The notes: generated by a model from the sequence alone, not told the origin. Positions 22,772-32,082 are shown, counted from the first letter of the stretch. The stretch is 39,815 bases of DNA from an uncultured Collinsella sp. (GCA_900544065.1 UQTR01000008.1:1-39815), one strand, 5' to 3'. Program-made: numbers and translations.

Positions 22772-24115
22772 ATGAGCGAACCCCTGCGCACCGTGAACGT
22801 CGGCCTCATCGGTCTGGGAACCGTCGGCGGCGGCGTGGCCCGCCTGATTAAGAGCCACCACGATGAGTACCTGGCCGCCTACGGCATCGACCTTAAGCTG
22901 ACCCGCGCCTGCGCGCTTGCCTGGGAGCAGGCTGAAGCAGCCGGTATTGAGCGCGAGGCCTTTACGAGTGACTGGCATGATGTCGTCACCGACCCAGCCG
23001 TCGATATCGTCGTCGAGCTCATCGGAGGCGAGCACCCCGCGACCGAGATCTTCACCACCGCCTTCGAGAACGGCAAGCACGTCGTCTCTGCCAACAAGGC
23101 CCTGCTGGGCCGTCATGTCGAGACGCTCGCCGAGAAGGCGCGTGCGTGCGGCGTGCAGATTAAGTGCGAGGCCAGCTGCGGTGGCGGCATCCCCATCGTG
23201 AGCACGCTTGAGCACGACCTGGTAGGTAACAAGATCCTGACCATCGCCGGCATCCTCAACGGCACCACTAACTATATCCTGTCGCGCATGGACGCCGAGG
23301 GCGCCGATTACGCTGACGTGCTTGCCGACGCGCAGGCCAAGGGCTATGCCGAGGCCGACCCGTCCGCCGATGTCGACGGCTTCGACGCCGCCAGCAAGAC
23401 GGCCATCCTCGCCTCCATCGGCTTTGGCACCCGCGTTACCACCGACGATGTGTACCAGCAGGGTATCCGCACCATCGGCGCCGAGGACATCGCCCAGGCC
23501 CGCGAGCTCGGCTACACCATTAAGCTGCTGGGCATCGCCCGCAACACCGACGCCGGCGTCGACGTTCGCGTGCATCCCACGCTGATCCCCGCCGACCACA
23601 TGCTTGCCAAGGTCAACGGCGCCATGAACGCCGTCTACGTGGTAGGCGACGCCGTGGGCGAGACCATGTTCTACGGCGCGGGCGCAGGTTCCTTCCCCAC
23701 CGCGAGCGCCGTCGTGGGCGATATCCTGTCGCTCTCCGAGCAGATCAGCCGCGGCGTGGCTCCGCTGCCCGAGATTGAGCCCTATGGCCACAACCTCACC
23801 TTTAAGCCCATGGACGAGCTCCAGACCAAGTACTATGTGCGCCTGAAGGTCGCCGACCGCGTGGGCGCCCTGTCAGAGACGGTCGACATCTTTGCCAAGC
23901 ACAACATCTCGATCTCGCTCATCAACCAGGTCGAGGACGGCAAGTCGGGCGTCAGCGATGCCTGCTCGGTCATCTTCCTGACGCACCGCGCGCTCGAGAA
24001 GGACGTCCAGGCTGCCGCCGCCGAGCTTGCCAGCGTCGACTGCGTGGCCGAGGTCGCCAACGTCCTGCGTATCGAGGACGTCGAGGCCTGGACCGAAGGC
24101 GTTATGGCCAACTAA
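22772..24115 (+). CDS. hom: Homoserine dehydrogenase
   Basis: It reduces aspartate semialdehyde to homoserine with NAD(P)H, the branch point to threonine and methionine. The 447-residue monofunctional form has the Rossmann motif VGLIGLGTVGGGV (10-22), VVSANKALLGRH, ASCGGGIPIV, ILNGTTNYIL, the EADPSADVDGFDAASK catalytic region and a C-terminal ACT domain (about 365-440, KVADRVGALSETVDIFAKHNISIS) for threonine feedback control. ATG 22772 has AAGGAG. No thrB or thrC follows, so the pathway genes are dispersed. A strong terminator ends the gene. Confidence 0.97.
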   Translation: MSEPLRTVNVGLIGLGTVGGGVARLIKSHHDEYLAAYGIDLKLTRACALAWEQAEAAGIEREAFTSDWHDVVTDPAVDIVVELIGGEHPATEIFTTAFENGKHVVSANKALLGRHVETLAEKARACGVQIKCEASCGGGIPIVSTLEHDLVGNKILTIAGILNGTTNYILSRMDAEGADYADVLADAQAKGYAEADPSADVDGFDAASKTAILASIGFGTRVTTDDVYQQGIRTIGAEDIAQARELGYTIKLLGIARNTDAGVDVRVHPTLIPADHMLAKVNGAMNAVYVVGDAVGETMFYGAGAGSFPTASAVVGDILSLSEQISRGVAPLPEIEPYGHNLTFKPMDELQTKYYVRLKVADRVGALSETVDIFAKHNISISLINQVEDGKSGVSDACSVIFLTHRALEKDVQAAAAELASVDCVAEVANVLRIEDVEAWTEGVMAN

Positions 24116-24145
24116 CCCAACGCTCGCCTAGCAATACGCGCCTTG

Positions 24146-24180
24146 AGGGCTCCCGTCCGACGTGGGACGGGAGCCCTTTT
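24146..24180 (+). terminator. Terminator of hom
   Basis: GGGCTCCCGTCC and GGACGGGAGCCC form a 12-bp stem around a short loop, followed by TTTT. It sits about 30 bases after the hom stop. Confidence 0.92.
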
Positions 24181-24329
24181 GTCACCCGCCCTAAGCACAA
24201 CGGCAGAGCATATTTGCGCGAGCCGCTCATCGGTAACGCGGGCTACCGTTCACCGATATGCAAACGCGGCCGATTCCGGCTACCGCTACGCTTTGTTGCG
24301 AATGTCCGCCCGCGATGAGAGGAAGCACC

Positions 24330-25079
24330 ATGTTGCTCGAGGGCAAGAAAGCAATCATCACCGGAGGCACGCGCGGTATCGGCTATGCCATCGCCTGCCG
24401 TTTTATCGAGGAAGGCGCTGCCGTCACCGTCTTTGGCTCACGCCAGGAGACTGCCGACGCGGCCGTTGAGAAGCTGGCAGCCGCCTATCCCGACGCCAAG
24501 GTCTGGGGCCGCTCCTGCGACCTCACCTCGCTCGAAGCCGTGACCGAGGCCTTTACCCAGGCTGCCGCCGACATGGGCGGCTTGGACACGGTCGTCAACA
24601 ATGCCGGCATCTCCCAGCGCTCGCCGCTCCTTAACTATACGGCCGAGGAGTTCGCAAAGGTCATGGACCTTAACGTCGTCGCTGTCTTTAATGGCCACCA
24701 GGCTGCCGCCAAGATCATGACCGAGGCAGGTCATGGCGGCACCATCACCACCACGAGTTCGATGGTCGCCAAGTACGGTCAGCCCTCTGGCGTTGGCTAT
24801 CCCACGTCCAAGTTTGCCGTCAACGGTATGGTCCAGTCGCTCTCGCGCGAGCTCGCCCCCATGGGCATTCGCGTCAATGCCGTCGCACCCGGCGTGACCA
24901 AGACCGATATGGTCGCCAACCTGCCCGAAGAGGTCATCAAGCCCATCATCGCCACCATTCCGCTGGGTCGCATGGGCGAGCCCGAGGATGTCGCCAACGC
25001 CTTTGTTTTCCTGGCGAGTGACATGTCCTCCTACGTCACGGGCGCCGTGCTCCCCGTCGACGGAGCCGCCCGCTCCTAA
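24330..25079 (+). CDS. Short-chain dehydrogenase/reductase, FabG-like
   Basis: A 249-residue NAD(P)-dependent classical SDR. It has the cofactor motif TGGTRGIG (11-18), NNAG (90-93), catalytic Ser143/144 in TTSSMVAKY, and Tyr157-x3-Lys161 in YPTSKFAVNG, followed by APGVTKTDM. The family includes 3-oxoacyl-ACP reductase, glucose dehydrogenases and hydroxysteroid dehydrogenases. In Collinsella-type organisms bile-acid hydroxysteroid dehydrogenases are known, but nothing here identifies the substrate. ATG 24330 follows AGAGGAAG; earlier in-frame codons lack a site. No fab genes are adjacent, so fabG is not assigned. Terminated by a strong hairpin. Confidence 0.88.
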   Translation: MLLEGKKAIITGGTRGIGYAIACRFIEEGAAVTVFGSRQETADAAVEKLAAAYPDAKVWGRSCDLTSLEAVTEAFTQAAADMGGLDTVVNNAGISQRSPLLNYTAEEFAKVMDLNVVAVFNGHQAAAKIMTEAGHGGTITTTSSMVAKYGQPSGVGYPTSKFAVNGMVQSLSRELAPMGIRVNAVAPGVTKTDMVANLPEEVIKPIIATIPLGRMGEPEDVANAFVFLASDMSSYVTGAVLPVDGAARS

Positions 25080-25121
25080 AGGTCGCAAGCCACGACTTCG
25101 AACCTCAACGAAGCTCAACGC

Positions 25122-25168
25122 AAAAGGCGCGCTGCCTGCATCAACCGCAGACAGCGCGCCTTCTTCTA
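25122..25168 (+). terminator. Terminator of the SDR gene
   Basis: GGCGCGCTG/CAGCGCGCC (9 bp) with a nested CTGC/GCAG stem is followed by TTCTTCT. AAAA precedes it, so on the opposite strand it could also work for leftward transcripts. Confidence 0.8.
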
Positions 25169-25176
25169 TTCGAAAA

Positions 25177-25346
25177 GGAAACTGCGTCCCATAATTCCGG
25201 CTCAGAATGGGATGCGCTTTCCCTAACGAGCCTCTCGCGGAAACTGCATCCCGCTCTGAGCGCCCATTCCGGGACACAGTTTCCCAACGGCCCCCGTTTC
25301 GGAAACTGCATCCCGTTTCGGGTCTTTAAAGTGGGACGCGCCTTCC
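25177..25346. repeat. Triple tandem 46-base hairpin array, 62-base period
   Basis: Three 46-base units (25177-25222, 25239-25284, 25301-25346) start exactly 62 bases apart with 16-base spacers. Each begins GGAAACTGC(G/A)TCCC and ends with an inverted partner (GGGATGCGCTTTCC, GGGACACAGTTTCC, GGGACGCGCCTTCC), so each folds into a stem of about 14 bp closing a 16-18-base variable loop. Arms are conserved while loops and spacers differ. It lies between the convergent SDR and antiporter genes and contains no frame. Function unknown. Confidence 0.85.
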
Positions 25347-25363
25347 CCTAGGGAAGCATCTCG

Positions 25364-26926
25364 TTATTTGCCGTCGTCGTCCTGGGCTTCATCGCTCGCA
25401 TAGAGCTCCAGCATGCGGCGGCGGTATTCGTGCACGGCGAGCTTGGCGCGCTCCAGGCGGCGACGCTCGCGCGGAGTCATCTCGGACGGGTCGACCTCGT
25501 CTCCATAGGTCTTGTCGGCAAGCAGGTGCGCCGCGTCCACGATGCGGGCATCGATGTGGCCACTCGCCGCCTCAGCGGAAAGACGCTCGGCAATCGTATC
25601 AAGCGTAGGCAGGCCCTCGAATACGCGACCATGGCCATGAGAGGTCAGCAGCTCGTGCTCTCGTGCGAGCAGACTCGCCAAATCGTGATGGGCACGCAGG
25701 ATATCGAGTGCCTCGGCAGGGCGCTCGGCAACCTCTGCCACGGCGGCGACCGGTGCGGCGTCGACCACGCGGTAGAAGAGCTGCGCGAGCAATGGCATCA
25801 AGAACACCGTGATGGCGCCGGCGGCAACCATAACCGACGCGATGTCTTGCGACAGCGCACCCGCGTTGACGGCAACGCTCGTCACGGCAACGATGATCGG
25901 CAGCGCCGTGGTGCAGTAGAGCGCCACGGTGATGCGTCCATACGCCGAGACATCGCGCGTCGCAGGACAAATGCTCATAGAGATAAGAATGGGCACGGCA
26001 CGAATAATCAACAACGCCACGATAAAGCCCGCGAGCAAGCCCGGGCGCGACGCCACGGCCGTCAGATCGATCTTTGCGCCCGATACGGTAAAGAACACCG
26101 GAATCAAAAAGCCGTAGGCCAGGCCGTCGAGTTTGGTCTCGAGCGTATGGTTGCCCTCGGGGATGATATAGCGCAGGACAAAGCCGGCGGCAAAAGAACC
26201 CAACACGATGTCGAGATCAAAGACGGCCGAGAACGCCACGAGCGTGACCAGGATGAGCACCGTCAGGCGCACGAAGGTCTGCGACGTGGTATCGGCACGT
26301 TCCTCGACAAACGCAAAGAAGCGGCTGCCGACGCGCTTGGAGCGGCTTGGAACCACGGCCAGCAACACGCAAACCACCGCAAACAAGCCAAGGATTACGA
26401 GCGTTTGGATGCCAGTGCGGGCAGACAGCAACACCGACATAGCAAGCACGGGTCCAAGTTCGCCCCAGGTGCCATACGCGAGAATCGAGTCGCCCACACG
26501 CGTGCCAGTGAGCGAGCGCTCACGCATGATGGGCACGAGTGTGCCGAGCGCCGTCGAAGTAAGGGCAAGCGTCACGGCGATACCGTCGAAATGACTGACC
26601 GAGAACCACGGGGTAAAGCGCACGGCAAGCCAGGCGATACCAAACGTGACGACCCACGTCGCCAAGCCGTAGCGCCCCTCGACGCCCGTGATGCTCTTGG
26701 GATCGATCTCAAAGCCGGCAAGCAAGAACAAAAAGGCCAGACCGAGCTCGGACACAAGCGAGACCTCGGTATCTACATGGATGACGCCGAGCATATGAGG
26801 TCCCAGCACCGCGCCGAACACGAGCAAAAAGACCGTCTCAGGAACAGGTTTTCCAGGAATCGCCGAGGCGATAAAAGGACTCGCAAAGGCCACGAGTGCA
26901 ATGATGGCGAGTGAAACGAATGCCAT
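25364..26926 (-). CDS. KefB-like cation:proton antiporter (CPA2 family)
   Basis: A 520-residue membrane protein. Residues about 1-395 carry roughly twelve hydrophobic segments with CPA2/Na+-H+ exchanger features: PVPETVFLLVFGAVLGPHMLG, ELGLAFLFLLAGFEIDP, LTSTALGTLVPIMRE and FAAGFVLRYIIPEGN. They exchange Na+ or K+ for H+ across the membrane. The tail (about 400-520) is cytosolic, helical and charged (YRRRMLELYASDE), and lacks the TrkA-N nucleotide-binding fold of true KefB/KefC, so gating by glutathione adducts is not expected. ATG 26926 has GAAAGG upstream. It stands alone between hairpin repeats and purL. Ion specificity cannot be told. Confidence 0.85.
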   Translation of the reverse strand: MAFVSLAIIALVAFASPFIASAIPGKPVPETVFLLVFGAVLGPHMLGVIHVDTEVSLVSELGLAFLFLLAGFEIDPKSITGVEGRYGLATWVVTFGIAWLAVRFTPWFSVSHFDGIAVTLALTSTALGTLVPIMRERSLTGTRVGDSILAYGTWGELGPVLAMSVLLSARTGIQTLVILGLFAVVCVLLAVVPSRSKRVGSRFFAFVEERADTTSQTFVRLTVLILVTLVAFSAVFDLDIVLGSFAAGFVLRYIIPEGNHTLETKLDGLAYGFLIPVFFTVSGAKIDLTAVASRPGLLAGFIVALLIIRAVPILISMSICPATRDVSAYGRITVALYCTTALPIIVAVTSVAVNAGALSQDIASVMVAAGAITVFLMPLLAQLFYRVVDAAPVAAVAEVAERPAEALDILRAHHDLASLLAREHELLTSHGHGRVFEGLPTLDTIAERLSAEAASGHIDARIVDAAHLLADKTYGDEVDPSEMTPRERRRLERAKLAVHEYRRRMLELYASDEAQDDDGK

Positions 26927-26995
26927 GTGATGCCTTTCTCTTGTTTGCGCTTCACTGTAGCACCCTCGCCGTCCTCAACGCGCCGCGAGCTGTCG

Positions 26996-27001
26996 TATCA
27001 T
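26996..27001 (+). promoter_or_regulatory. Possible -10 of purL
   Basis: TATCAT lies about 110 bases before the purL start, leaving a leader of roughly 105 bases. No -35 consensus is evident. The leader was inspected for a purine or PRPP riboswitch core and none was seen. Confidence 0.3.
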
Positions 27002-27110
27002 AGTGAGGTTTACAAACATGTGGCTCAAGGCGACCGCAGGGCAGACCCCGCAAACCGACCGCTGCCGCATACCGTACCGTACGCCCAACCGATCAGGAAG
27101 GCAGGAACCA

Positions 27111-30100
27111 ATGGTCTCTCGTATCTACGTGGAGAAGAAACCCGGGTTCGACGTCGAGGCTCAGCAGCTCAAGGGCGAGCTGACCGAGATTCTCGGCATC
27201 AAGGGCATCGAGGCCCTGAGGATCATCAACCGCTACGACGTCGAGGGCATCGACGAGGAGCTTTTCCGCTCCTGCGTGCCGACCGTCTTTAGCGAGCCCC
27301 AGGTCGATGTGACCTACGACGAGCTCCCCGCAAGCGACGGCGCCGTCTTTGCCGTCGAATTCCTGCCTGGCCAGTTTGACCAGCGCGCCGACTCCGCCAG
27401 CGAGTGCGTGCAGCTCATCAGCCAGGGCGAGCGCCCCGCCGTGCGCTCCGCCAAGGTCTATATGATCTCGGGCGCTCTGGACGAAGCCGCCGTCGAGGCC
27501 ATCAAGCACTACGTGGTGAACCCCGTCGAGGCGCGCATCGCCTCGCTCGACCTGCCCAAGACACTGTACATGGAGACCCCCGAGCCTGCGCCCGTCGAGG
27601 TGCTCGACGGCTTCCGCGAGCTCGACGAGGCCGGCCTTGCCGCCTTTATCTCCGAGCGCGGTCTTGCCATGGACGAGGCGGACATCGCCTTCTGCCAGCA
27701 GTACTTCCGCGATGAGGATCGCGACCCCACCATCACCGAGATCCGCGTGATCGACACCTACTGGTCCGATCACTGCCGCCACACCACCTTCGGCACCGTC
27801 CTGGACGACGTGACGATCGACGACGCCGTGGTGCAGCAGGCCTTCGACCGCTACATGGAAATGCGCCACGAGCTCGGTCGCGACGCCAAGCCCGTCTGCC
27901 TCATGGACATGGGCACCATCGGCGCCAAGTACCTTAAGAAGACCGGCGTCATGACCGATGTCGACGAGTCCGAGGAGATCAACGCCTGCACCGTCAAGGT
28001 GAAGGTCGATGTCGATGGCGAGGACCAGGACTGGCTGTTCCTCTTTAAGAACGAGACCCACAACCACCCGACCGAGATCGAGCCCTTCGGCGGTGCCGCT
28101 ACCTGCGTGGGCGGCGCTATCCGTGACCCGCTCTCGGGCCGCAGCTATGTGTACCAGGCCATGCGCATCACCGGCGCCGGCGACCCCACCGTCCCGGTTT
28201 CCGAGACGCTCGAGGGCAAGCTGCCGCAGCGCAAGCTTGTGACCACTGCTGCCGCCGGCTACTCCAGCTACGGCAACCAGATCGGCCTTGCCACCGGTCA
28301 GGTCAACGAACTCTATCACCCCGGCTACGTGGCCAAGCGCATGGAGGTCGGCGCCGTCGTGGGCGCTACCCCGGCAAACCACGTGCGTCGCGAGTGCCCC
28401 GCCCCCACCGACAAAATCATCCTGCTGGGCGGCCGCACCGGCCGTGACGGCATCGGCGGTGCCACTGGCTCCTCCAAGACCCAGAACACCGAGTCCATCG
28501 AGACCTCGGGCGCCGAGGTCCAGAAGGGCAACGCCCCGGTCGAGCGCAAACTGCAGCGTCTGTTCCGCCGCGGCGACGCCTGCCGCCTGATCAAGCGCTG
28601 CAACGACTTTGGCGCCGGCGGCGTCTCGGTCGCCGTAGGCGAGCTTGCCGACGGCCTGTACGTCGACCTGGACACCGTGACCAAGAAGTACGACGGCCTG
28701 GACGGCACCGAGCTCGCTATCTCCGAGTCCCAGGAGCGCATGGCCTGCGCCGTCGCCGACGGTGATGTCGAGGAGTTCATGGGTTACGCCGCCGAGGAGA
28801 ACCTCGAGGCGACCGTTATCGCCGAGGTTACCGCCGAGCCGCGCATGCGCATGGCCTGGAACGGCGTCGCCATCGTCGACCTATCCCGCGAGTTTCTCAA
28901 CTCCAACGGTGCACCCAAGCACCAGGTCGCCCACGTGTGCGCCCGTAGCGTGTGGCAGCCCAGCTGGGCCGGCACCACGCTTGCCGAGCGCATGACCTCG
29001 CTGGTCACCGACCTCAACGTCGCCTCCAACAAGGGCCTTTCCGAACGCTTCGACTCCACCATCGGTGCCGCGACCGTGCTCATGCCCTTTGGCGGCAAGA
29101 CGCAGCTCACCCCCAGCTCGGCTATGGTCGCCAAGTTCCCCGTGGACGGCGAGACCACCACGGCAAGCGCTATGGCATGGGGCTTCAACCCCTACCTGAT
29201 GGAGGCCGACCAGTTTGCGGGCGCTTACCTGTCCGTGGTCGAGTCCATCGCCAAGCTCGTAGCCGCCGGCTTTGAGCACAAGCGCGCCTACCTCTCCTTC
29301 CAGGAATACTTCGAGCGTCTGCGCACCGAGGCCGAGCGTTGGGGCAAGCCCATGGCAGCCGTCCTAGGCGCCCTTATGGCCCAGGTCGACCTGGGTGCCG
29401 GCGCCATCGGCGGCAAGGACTCCATGAGCGGCTCGTTTGAGGACGAGGCCGGCGAGCTCAACGTTCCGCCGACCCTGATCAGCTTCGCTGTCGCCGTGGG
29501 CAAGGCGGCGCGCGCTGTCTCCCCCGAGTTCAAGGGCCTCACACACCGCGTCGTCCGTATCGCCCCCGCCACCTATGGTGAGGACTACCGCCCCGATGCC
29601 CAGCAGCTGCTCGCCGCGTTTGACGCCGTCGAGGCGCTCACCGCTACCGGCGACGCCCTGGCCGTCTCCACGCCCGGCTACGGCTGCGGCGCCGAGAGCC
29701 TCTTTAAGATGTGCGTCGGCAACCAGATCGGCATCGAGCTTGCCGAGGACGCGGACGTGGAGAGCCTCTTCACCCCGCTCTACGGCAGCTTTATTGTCGA
29801 GCTCGCCGAGGATGCCGAGCTGCCCGAGGTCGCCGACGGCGTTGTCGTCGAGCCCCTGGGCACCACCGTCGAGGGCTATGTCATCGACACCGGTTCCGAA
29901 GTCATCGAGCTCTCCGAGCTCCAGGAGGCCTGGGAGAGCGGCATCGAGGGCGTCTTCGCCTACCGCAGCGCCGGCGAGACCCCCGAGGTCGAGACCATCG
30001 ACTTCCGCGCCAAGGATATCCACGTGTACGGCGGCGCCAAGATCGCCCGCCCGCGCGTGATCATCCCCGTGTTCCCCGGCAACAACTGCGAGTACGACAG

Positions 30101-30857
30101 CGCCCGCGCCTTCCGCGCAGCCGGTGCCGAGGCCGACACCTTCGTGATCAACAACCTCACGCCCGAGGCCGTCGCCGAGAGCACCCACGAGCTTGCCCGT
30201 CGCATCCGTGCAAGCCAGATCGTCATGATCCCCGGTGGCTTCTCGGGCGGTGACGAGCCCGATGGCTCCGCCAAGTTCATCACGGCGTTCTTCCGCGCTC
30301 CCGAGGTCACCGAGGCAGTCCGCGACCTGCTCAAGGCCCGCGACGGCCTGATGCTGGGCATCTGCAACGGCTTCCAGGCTCTGGTCAAGCTCGGCCTGGT
30401 GCCCTACGGTGACATCGTCGACGCCACGCCCGATGCGCCCACGCTGACGTTCAACACCATCGGCCGCCACCAGAGCCGTCTGGTGCGCACTCGCATCTCG
30501 TCCAATCTGTCCCCGTGGCTGTCGCAGTGCAGCCTGGACGACCCCTACACCGTCGCCATCAGCCACGGCGAGGGCCGCTTTGTCGCCAACGACGGGGTAC
30601 TCGCCCAGCTGATTGCCAACGGCCAGGTCGCCACGCAGTACGTGGGCGAGGACGGCAAGCCCAACATGGATCTTTCCGTCAACCCCAACGGCTCCGCACT
30701 CGCCATCGAGGGCATCACGAGCCCCGACGGCCGCGTCCTGGGCAAGATGGGCCATGCCGAGCGTCGCGGCGACAACCTGTACCGCAACGTGCCCGAGCAT
30801 GTCCCCGGCGACAAGTTCATGCCGATCTTTGAGAGCGGCGTAGCCTACTTCGCTTAA
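27111..30857 (+). CDS. purL: Phosphoribosylformylglycinamidine synthase, single-chain
   Basis: Fourth step of purine synthesis: FGAR + Gln + ATP to FGAM. The 1248-residue protein fuses the parts that are separate PurS, PurL and PurQ in many bacteria. The N-terminal 180 residues form the PurS-like region. Next come the AIR-synthase-type domains (SDHCRHTTFG near 220; NETHNHPTEIEPFGGAATC near 310; GGKDSMSGSF near 770). The C-terminal class I glutaminase (about 1000-1248) has GICNGFQAL with catalytic Cys near 1085 and the His/Glu pair in ISHGEGRF near 1150. It is thus self-sufficient for ammonia. ATG 27111 follows AGGAAGGCAGG. No other pur genes are adjacent. A strong terminator follows. Confidence 0.96.
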   Translation: MVSRIYVEKKPGFDVEAQQLKGELTEILGIKGIEALRIINRYDVEGIDEELFRSCVPTVFSEPQVDVTYDELPASDGAVFAVEFLPGQFDQRADSASECVQLISQGERPAVRSAKVYMISGALDEAAVEAIKHYVVNPVEARIASLDLPKTLYMETPEPAPVEVLDGFRELDEAGLAAFISERGLAMDEADIAFCQQYFRDEDRDPTITEIRVIDTYWSDHCRHTTFGTVLDDVTIDDAVVQQAFDRYMEMRHELGRDAKPVCLMDMGTIGAKYLKKTGVMTDVDESEEINACTVKVKVDVDGEDQDWLFLFKNETHNHPTEIEPFGGAATCVGGAIRDPLSGRSYVYQAMRITGAGDPTVPVSETLEGKLPQRKLVTTAAAGYSSYGNQIGLATGQVNELYHPGYVAKRMEVGAVVGATPANHVRRECPAPTDKIILLGGRTGRDGIGGATGSSKTQNTESIETSGAEVQKGNAPVERKLQRLFRRGDACRLIKRCNDFGAGGVSVAVGELADGLYVDLDTVTKKYDGLDGTELAISESQERMACAVADGDVEEFMGYAAEENLEATVIAEVTAEPRMRMAWNGVAIVDLSREFLNSNGAPKHQVAHVCARSVWQPSWAGTTLAERMTSLVTDLNVASNKGLSERFDSTIGAATVLMPFGGKTQLTPSSAMVAKFPVDGETTTASAMAWGFNPYLMEADQFAGAYLSVVESIAKLVAAGFEHKRAYLSFQEYFERLRTEAERWGKPMAAVLGALMAQVDLGAGAIGGKDSMSGSFEDEAGELNVPPTLISFAVAVGKAARAVSPEFKGLTHRVVRIAPATYGEDYRPDAQQLLAAFDAVEALTATGDALAVSTPGYGCGAESLFKMCVGNQIGIELAEDADVESLFTPLYGSFIVELAEDAELPEVADGVVVEPLGTTVEGYVIDTGSEVIELSELQEAWESGIEGVFAYRSAGETPEVETIDFRAKDIHVYGGAKIARPRVIIPVFPGNNCEYDSARAFRAAGAEADTFVINNLTPEAVAESTHELARRIRASQIVMIPGGFSGGDEPDGSAKFITAFFRAPEVTEAVRDLLKARDGLMLGICNGFQALVKLGLVPYGDIVDATPDAPTLTFNTIGRHQSRLVRTRISSNLSPWLSQCSLDDPYTVAISHGEGRFVANDGVLAQLIANGQVATQYVGEDGKPNMDLSVNPNGSALAIEGITSPDGRVLGKMGHAERRGDNLYRNVPEHVPGDKFMPIFESGVAYFA

Positions 30858-30895
30858 AGCTTTCCCATCAGGTACAATCCCCTCGGGTAACAACA

Positions 30896-30931
30896 CCCGC
30901 CACCGGCACACCCGGTGGCGGGTTCTTTTTT
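30896..30931 (+). terminator. Terminator of purL
   Basis: CCCGCCACCGG and CCGGTGGCGGG form a perfect 11-bp stem with loop CACAC, followed by TTCTTTTTT. It sits about 40 bases past the purL stop and just before the transporter start. Confidence 0.95.
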
Positions 30932-30956
30932 GCTTCGCGCATACAGGAAGGACACC

Positions 30957-31892
30957 ATGGAAAGCCGCAAGCCGTATCTCGCCACCCTACCCGGACTCAT
31001 CCTGGGCTGCCTTGTTTGTTGCGCGCTCTGGGGGTCGGCTTTCCCCTGCATCAAAATCGGCTATGCGCTCTTTGGCATCCCCGCGCACGATAGCGCCTCG
31101 CAGCTGCTCTTCGCGGGTCTGCGCTTCACCCTTGCCGGCATGCTGGTCATTGTTGGCATGAGCGCAGCCCAGCGCCGTCCGCTCGTTCCGCAAGCGCGCG
31201 ACATCAAGCCCATCCTCACGTTGTCGCTCTTCCAGACTATCGGCCAGTACTTCTTTTTCTACCTGGGACTCTCGCGCGCCAGCGCCATGTCGAGCTCCAT
31301 CATCGAGGCCAGCGCCAACTTCCTAGCCATCCTCTTTGCCGCCCTGGCATTTCGCACCGAAAAGCTCAATACGGCCAAGGTGCTTGGCTGTGCGCTGGGC
31401 TTTGCCGGCGTCGCGCTCGTCAACCTCTCGGGCGCAGATGGCACCTTTGGCTTCAGGCTCGATGGCGAGGGCTTTATCCTAGCCTCCACTGTCGCGGGTG
31501 CTCTTTCGACCTGCCTGATCGGCATCTTCTCGCGCAAGCACGACGGCGTCTTGCTTGCCGGGTGGCAGTTCTTGGTCGGCGGCCTGGTCCTCACCGCCAT
31601 CGGCTTTTTGATGGGTGGCGCGCTCTCCCCCACGGCGATTGCCCCCGCCATCGTGCTCATCATCTACATGGCGCTTATCTCCGCAGTAGCCTACTCGCTG
31701 TGGTCGCGCCTGCTTGCCGTCAACCCCGTCAGCCGCGTCTCGGTCTTTGGCTTTATGAACCCCGTCTTTGGTGTGCTGCTGAGCGCGCTGCTGCTCGGCG
31801 AGGGCGCCGGCACGAGCCCCGTTACCGTCATCGTTGCCCTGCTGTTGGTCTGCGGCGGCATCATCATCGTCAACAAACCCAAAAAAGCCTAG
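30957..31892 (+). CDS. EamA/DMT-family transporter
   Basis: A 311-residue drug/metabolite-superfamily permease with about ten transmembrane helices in two EamA repeats (about 12-145 and 165-305). Features are ALWGSAFPCIKIGYALFG at helix 1-2, LGLSRASAMSSSIIEASANF, the repeat-2 start and FGFMNPVFGVLLSALLLGEG. EamA proteins usually export metabolites such as cysteine pathway products or amino acids, but substrate cannot be predicted. ATG 30957 follows AGGAAGG. It begins right after the purL terminator and is probably independent. The bidirectional terminator at 32040 can end it. Confidence 0.88.
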   Translation: MESRKPYLATLPGLILGCLVCCALWGSAFPCIKIGYALFGIPAHDSASQLLFAGLRFTLAGMLVIVGMSAAQRRPLVPQARDIKPILTLSLFQTIGQYFFFYLGLSRASAMSSSIIEASANFLAILFAALAFRTEKLNTAKVLGCALGFAGVALVNLSGADGTFGFRLDGEGFILASTVAGALSTCLIGIFSRKHDGVLLAGWQFLVGGLVLTAIGFLMGGALSPTAIAPAIVLIIYMALISAVAYSLWSRLLAVNPVSRVSVFGFMNPVFGVLLSALLLGEGAGTSPVTVIVALLLVCGGIIIVNKPKKA

Positions 31893-32039
31893 AGAGCTCA
31901 CCTTTTTAGGGAGAGCCTTCACACACTTTAGCTTAATGGAATGCACTGGTTCTCGTTGATTTCGCACCGAGTCGCGGCGGCAGACGCCCGTCTTGCCGCA
32001 CCGCGCCTGGGCATTATGACCGGTGGCCCCCACAAACGC
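31893..32039. other. Noncoding gap after the EamA gene
   Basis: No gene is visible. One hairpin-like segment, CGGCAGAC/GTCTTGCCG near 31977-31999, is the only structured element seen. Confidence 0.4.
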
Positions 32040-32081
32040 AAAAGGGGCGCACGACCATCCCAACGGTCGTGTGCCCCTTTT
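32040..32081. terminator. Bidirectional terminator between eamA and the GGDEF gene
   Basis: GGGGCGCACGACC and GGTCGTGTGCCCC form a 13-bp stem (one G-T) around ATCCCAAC, with AAAA to the left and TTTT to the right. Leftward transcripts from the GGDEF gene end immediately after its stop codon. Rightward ones from the transporter also fit. Confidence 0.9.
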
Positions 32082-32082
32082 C

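Noticed and set aside
25177..25346. CRISPR array
   Set aside because: Only three units, each an internal inverted repeat of 46 bases with 16-base spacers, no cas genes. Repeat and spacer lengths do not fit.
25430..26914. 494-codon plus-strand frame opposite the antiporter
   Set aside because: Shadow of the KefB-like gene: composition is rich in Arg, His and Gln with no domain pattern.
27002..27110. Possible purine riboswitch in the purL leader
   Set aside because: The leader lacks the conserved loop and junction bases of purine or PRPP-type riboswitches and contains no terminator hairpin.
29364..30911. 515-codon minus-strand frame opposite purL
   Set aside because: Antisense shadow of purL, no ribosome-binding site, no recognisable domain.
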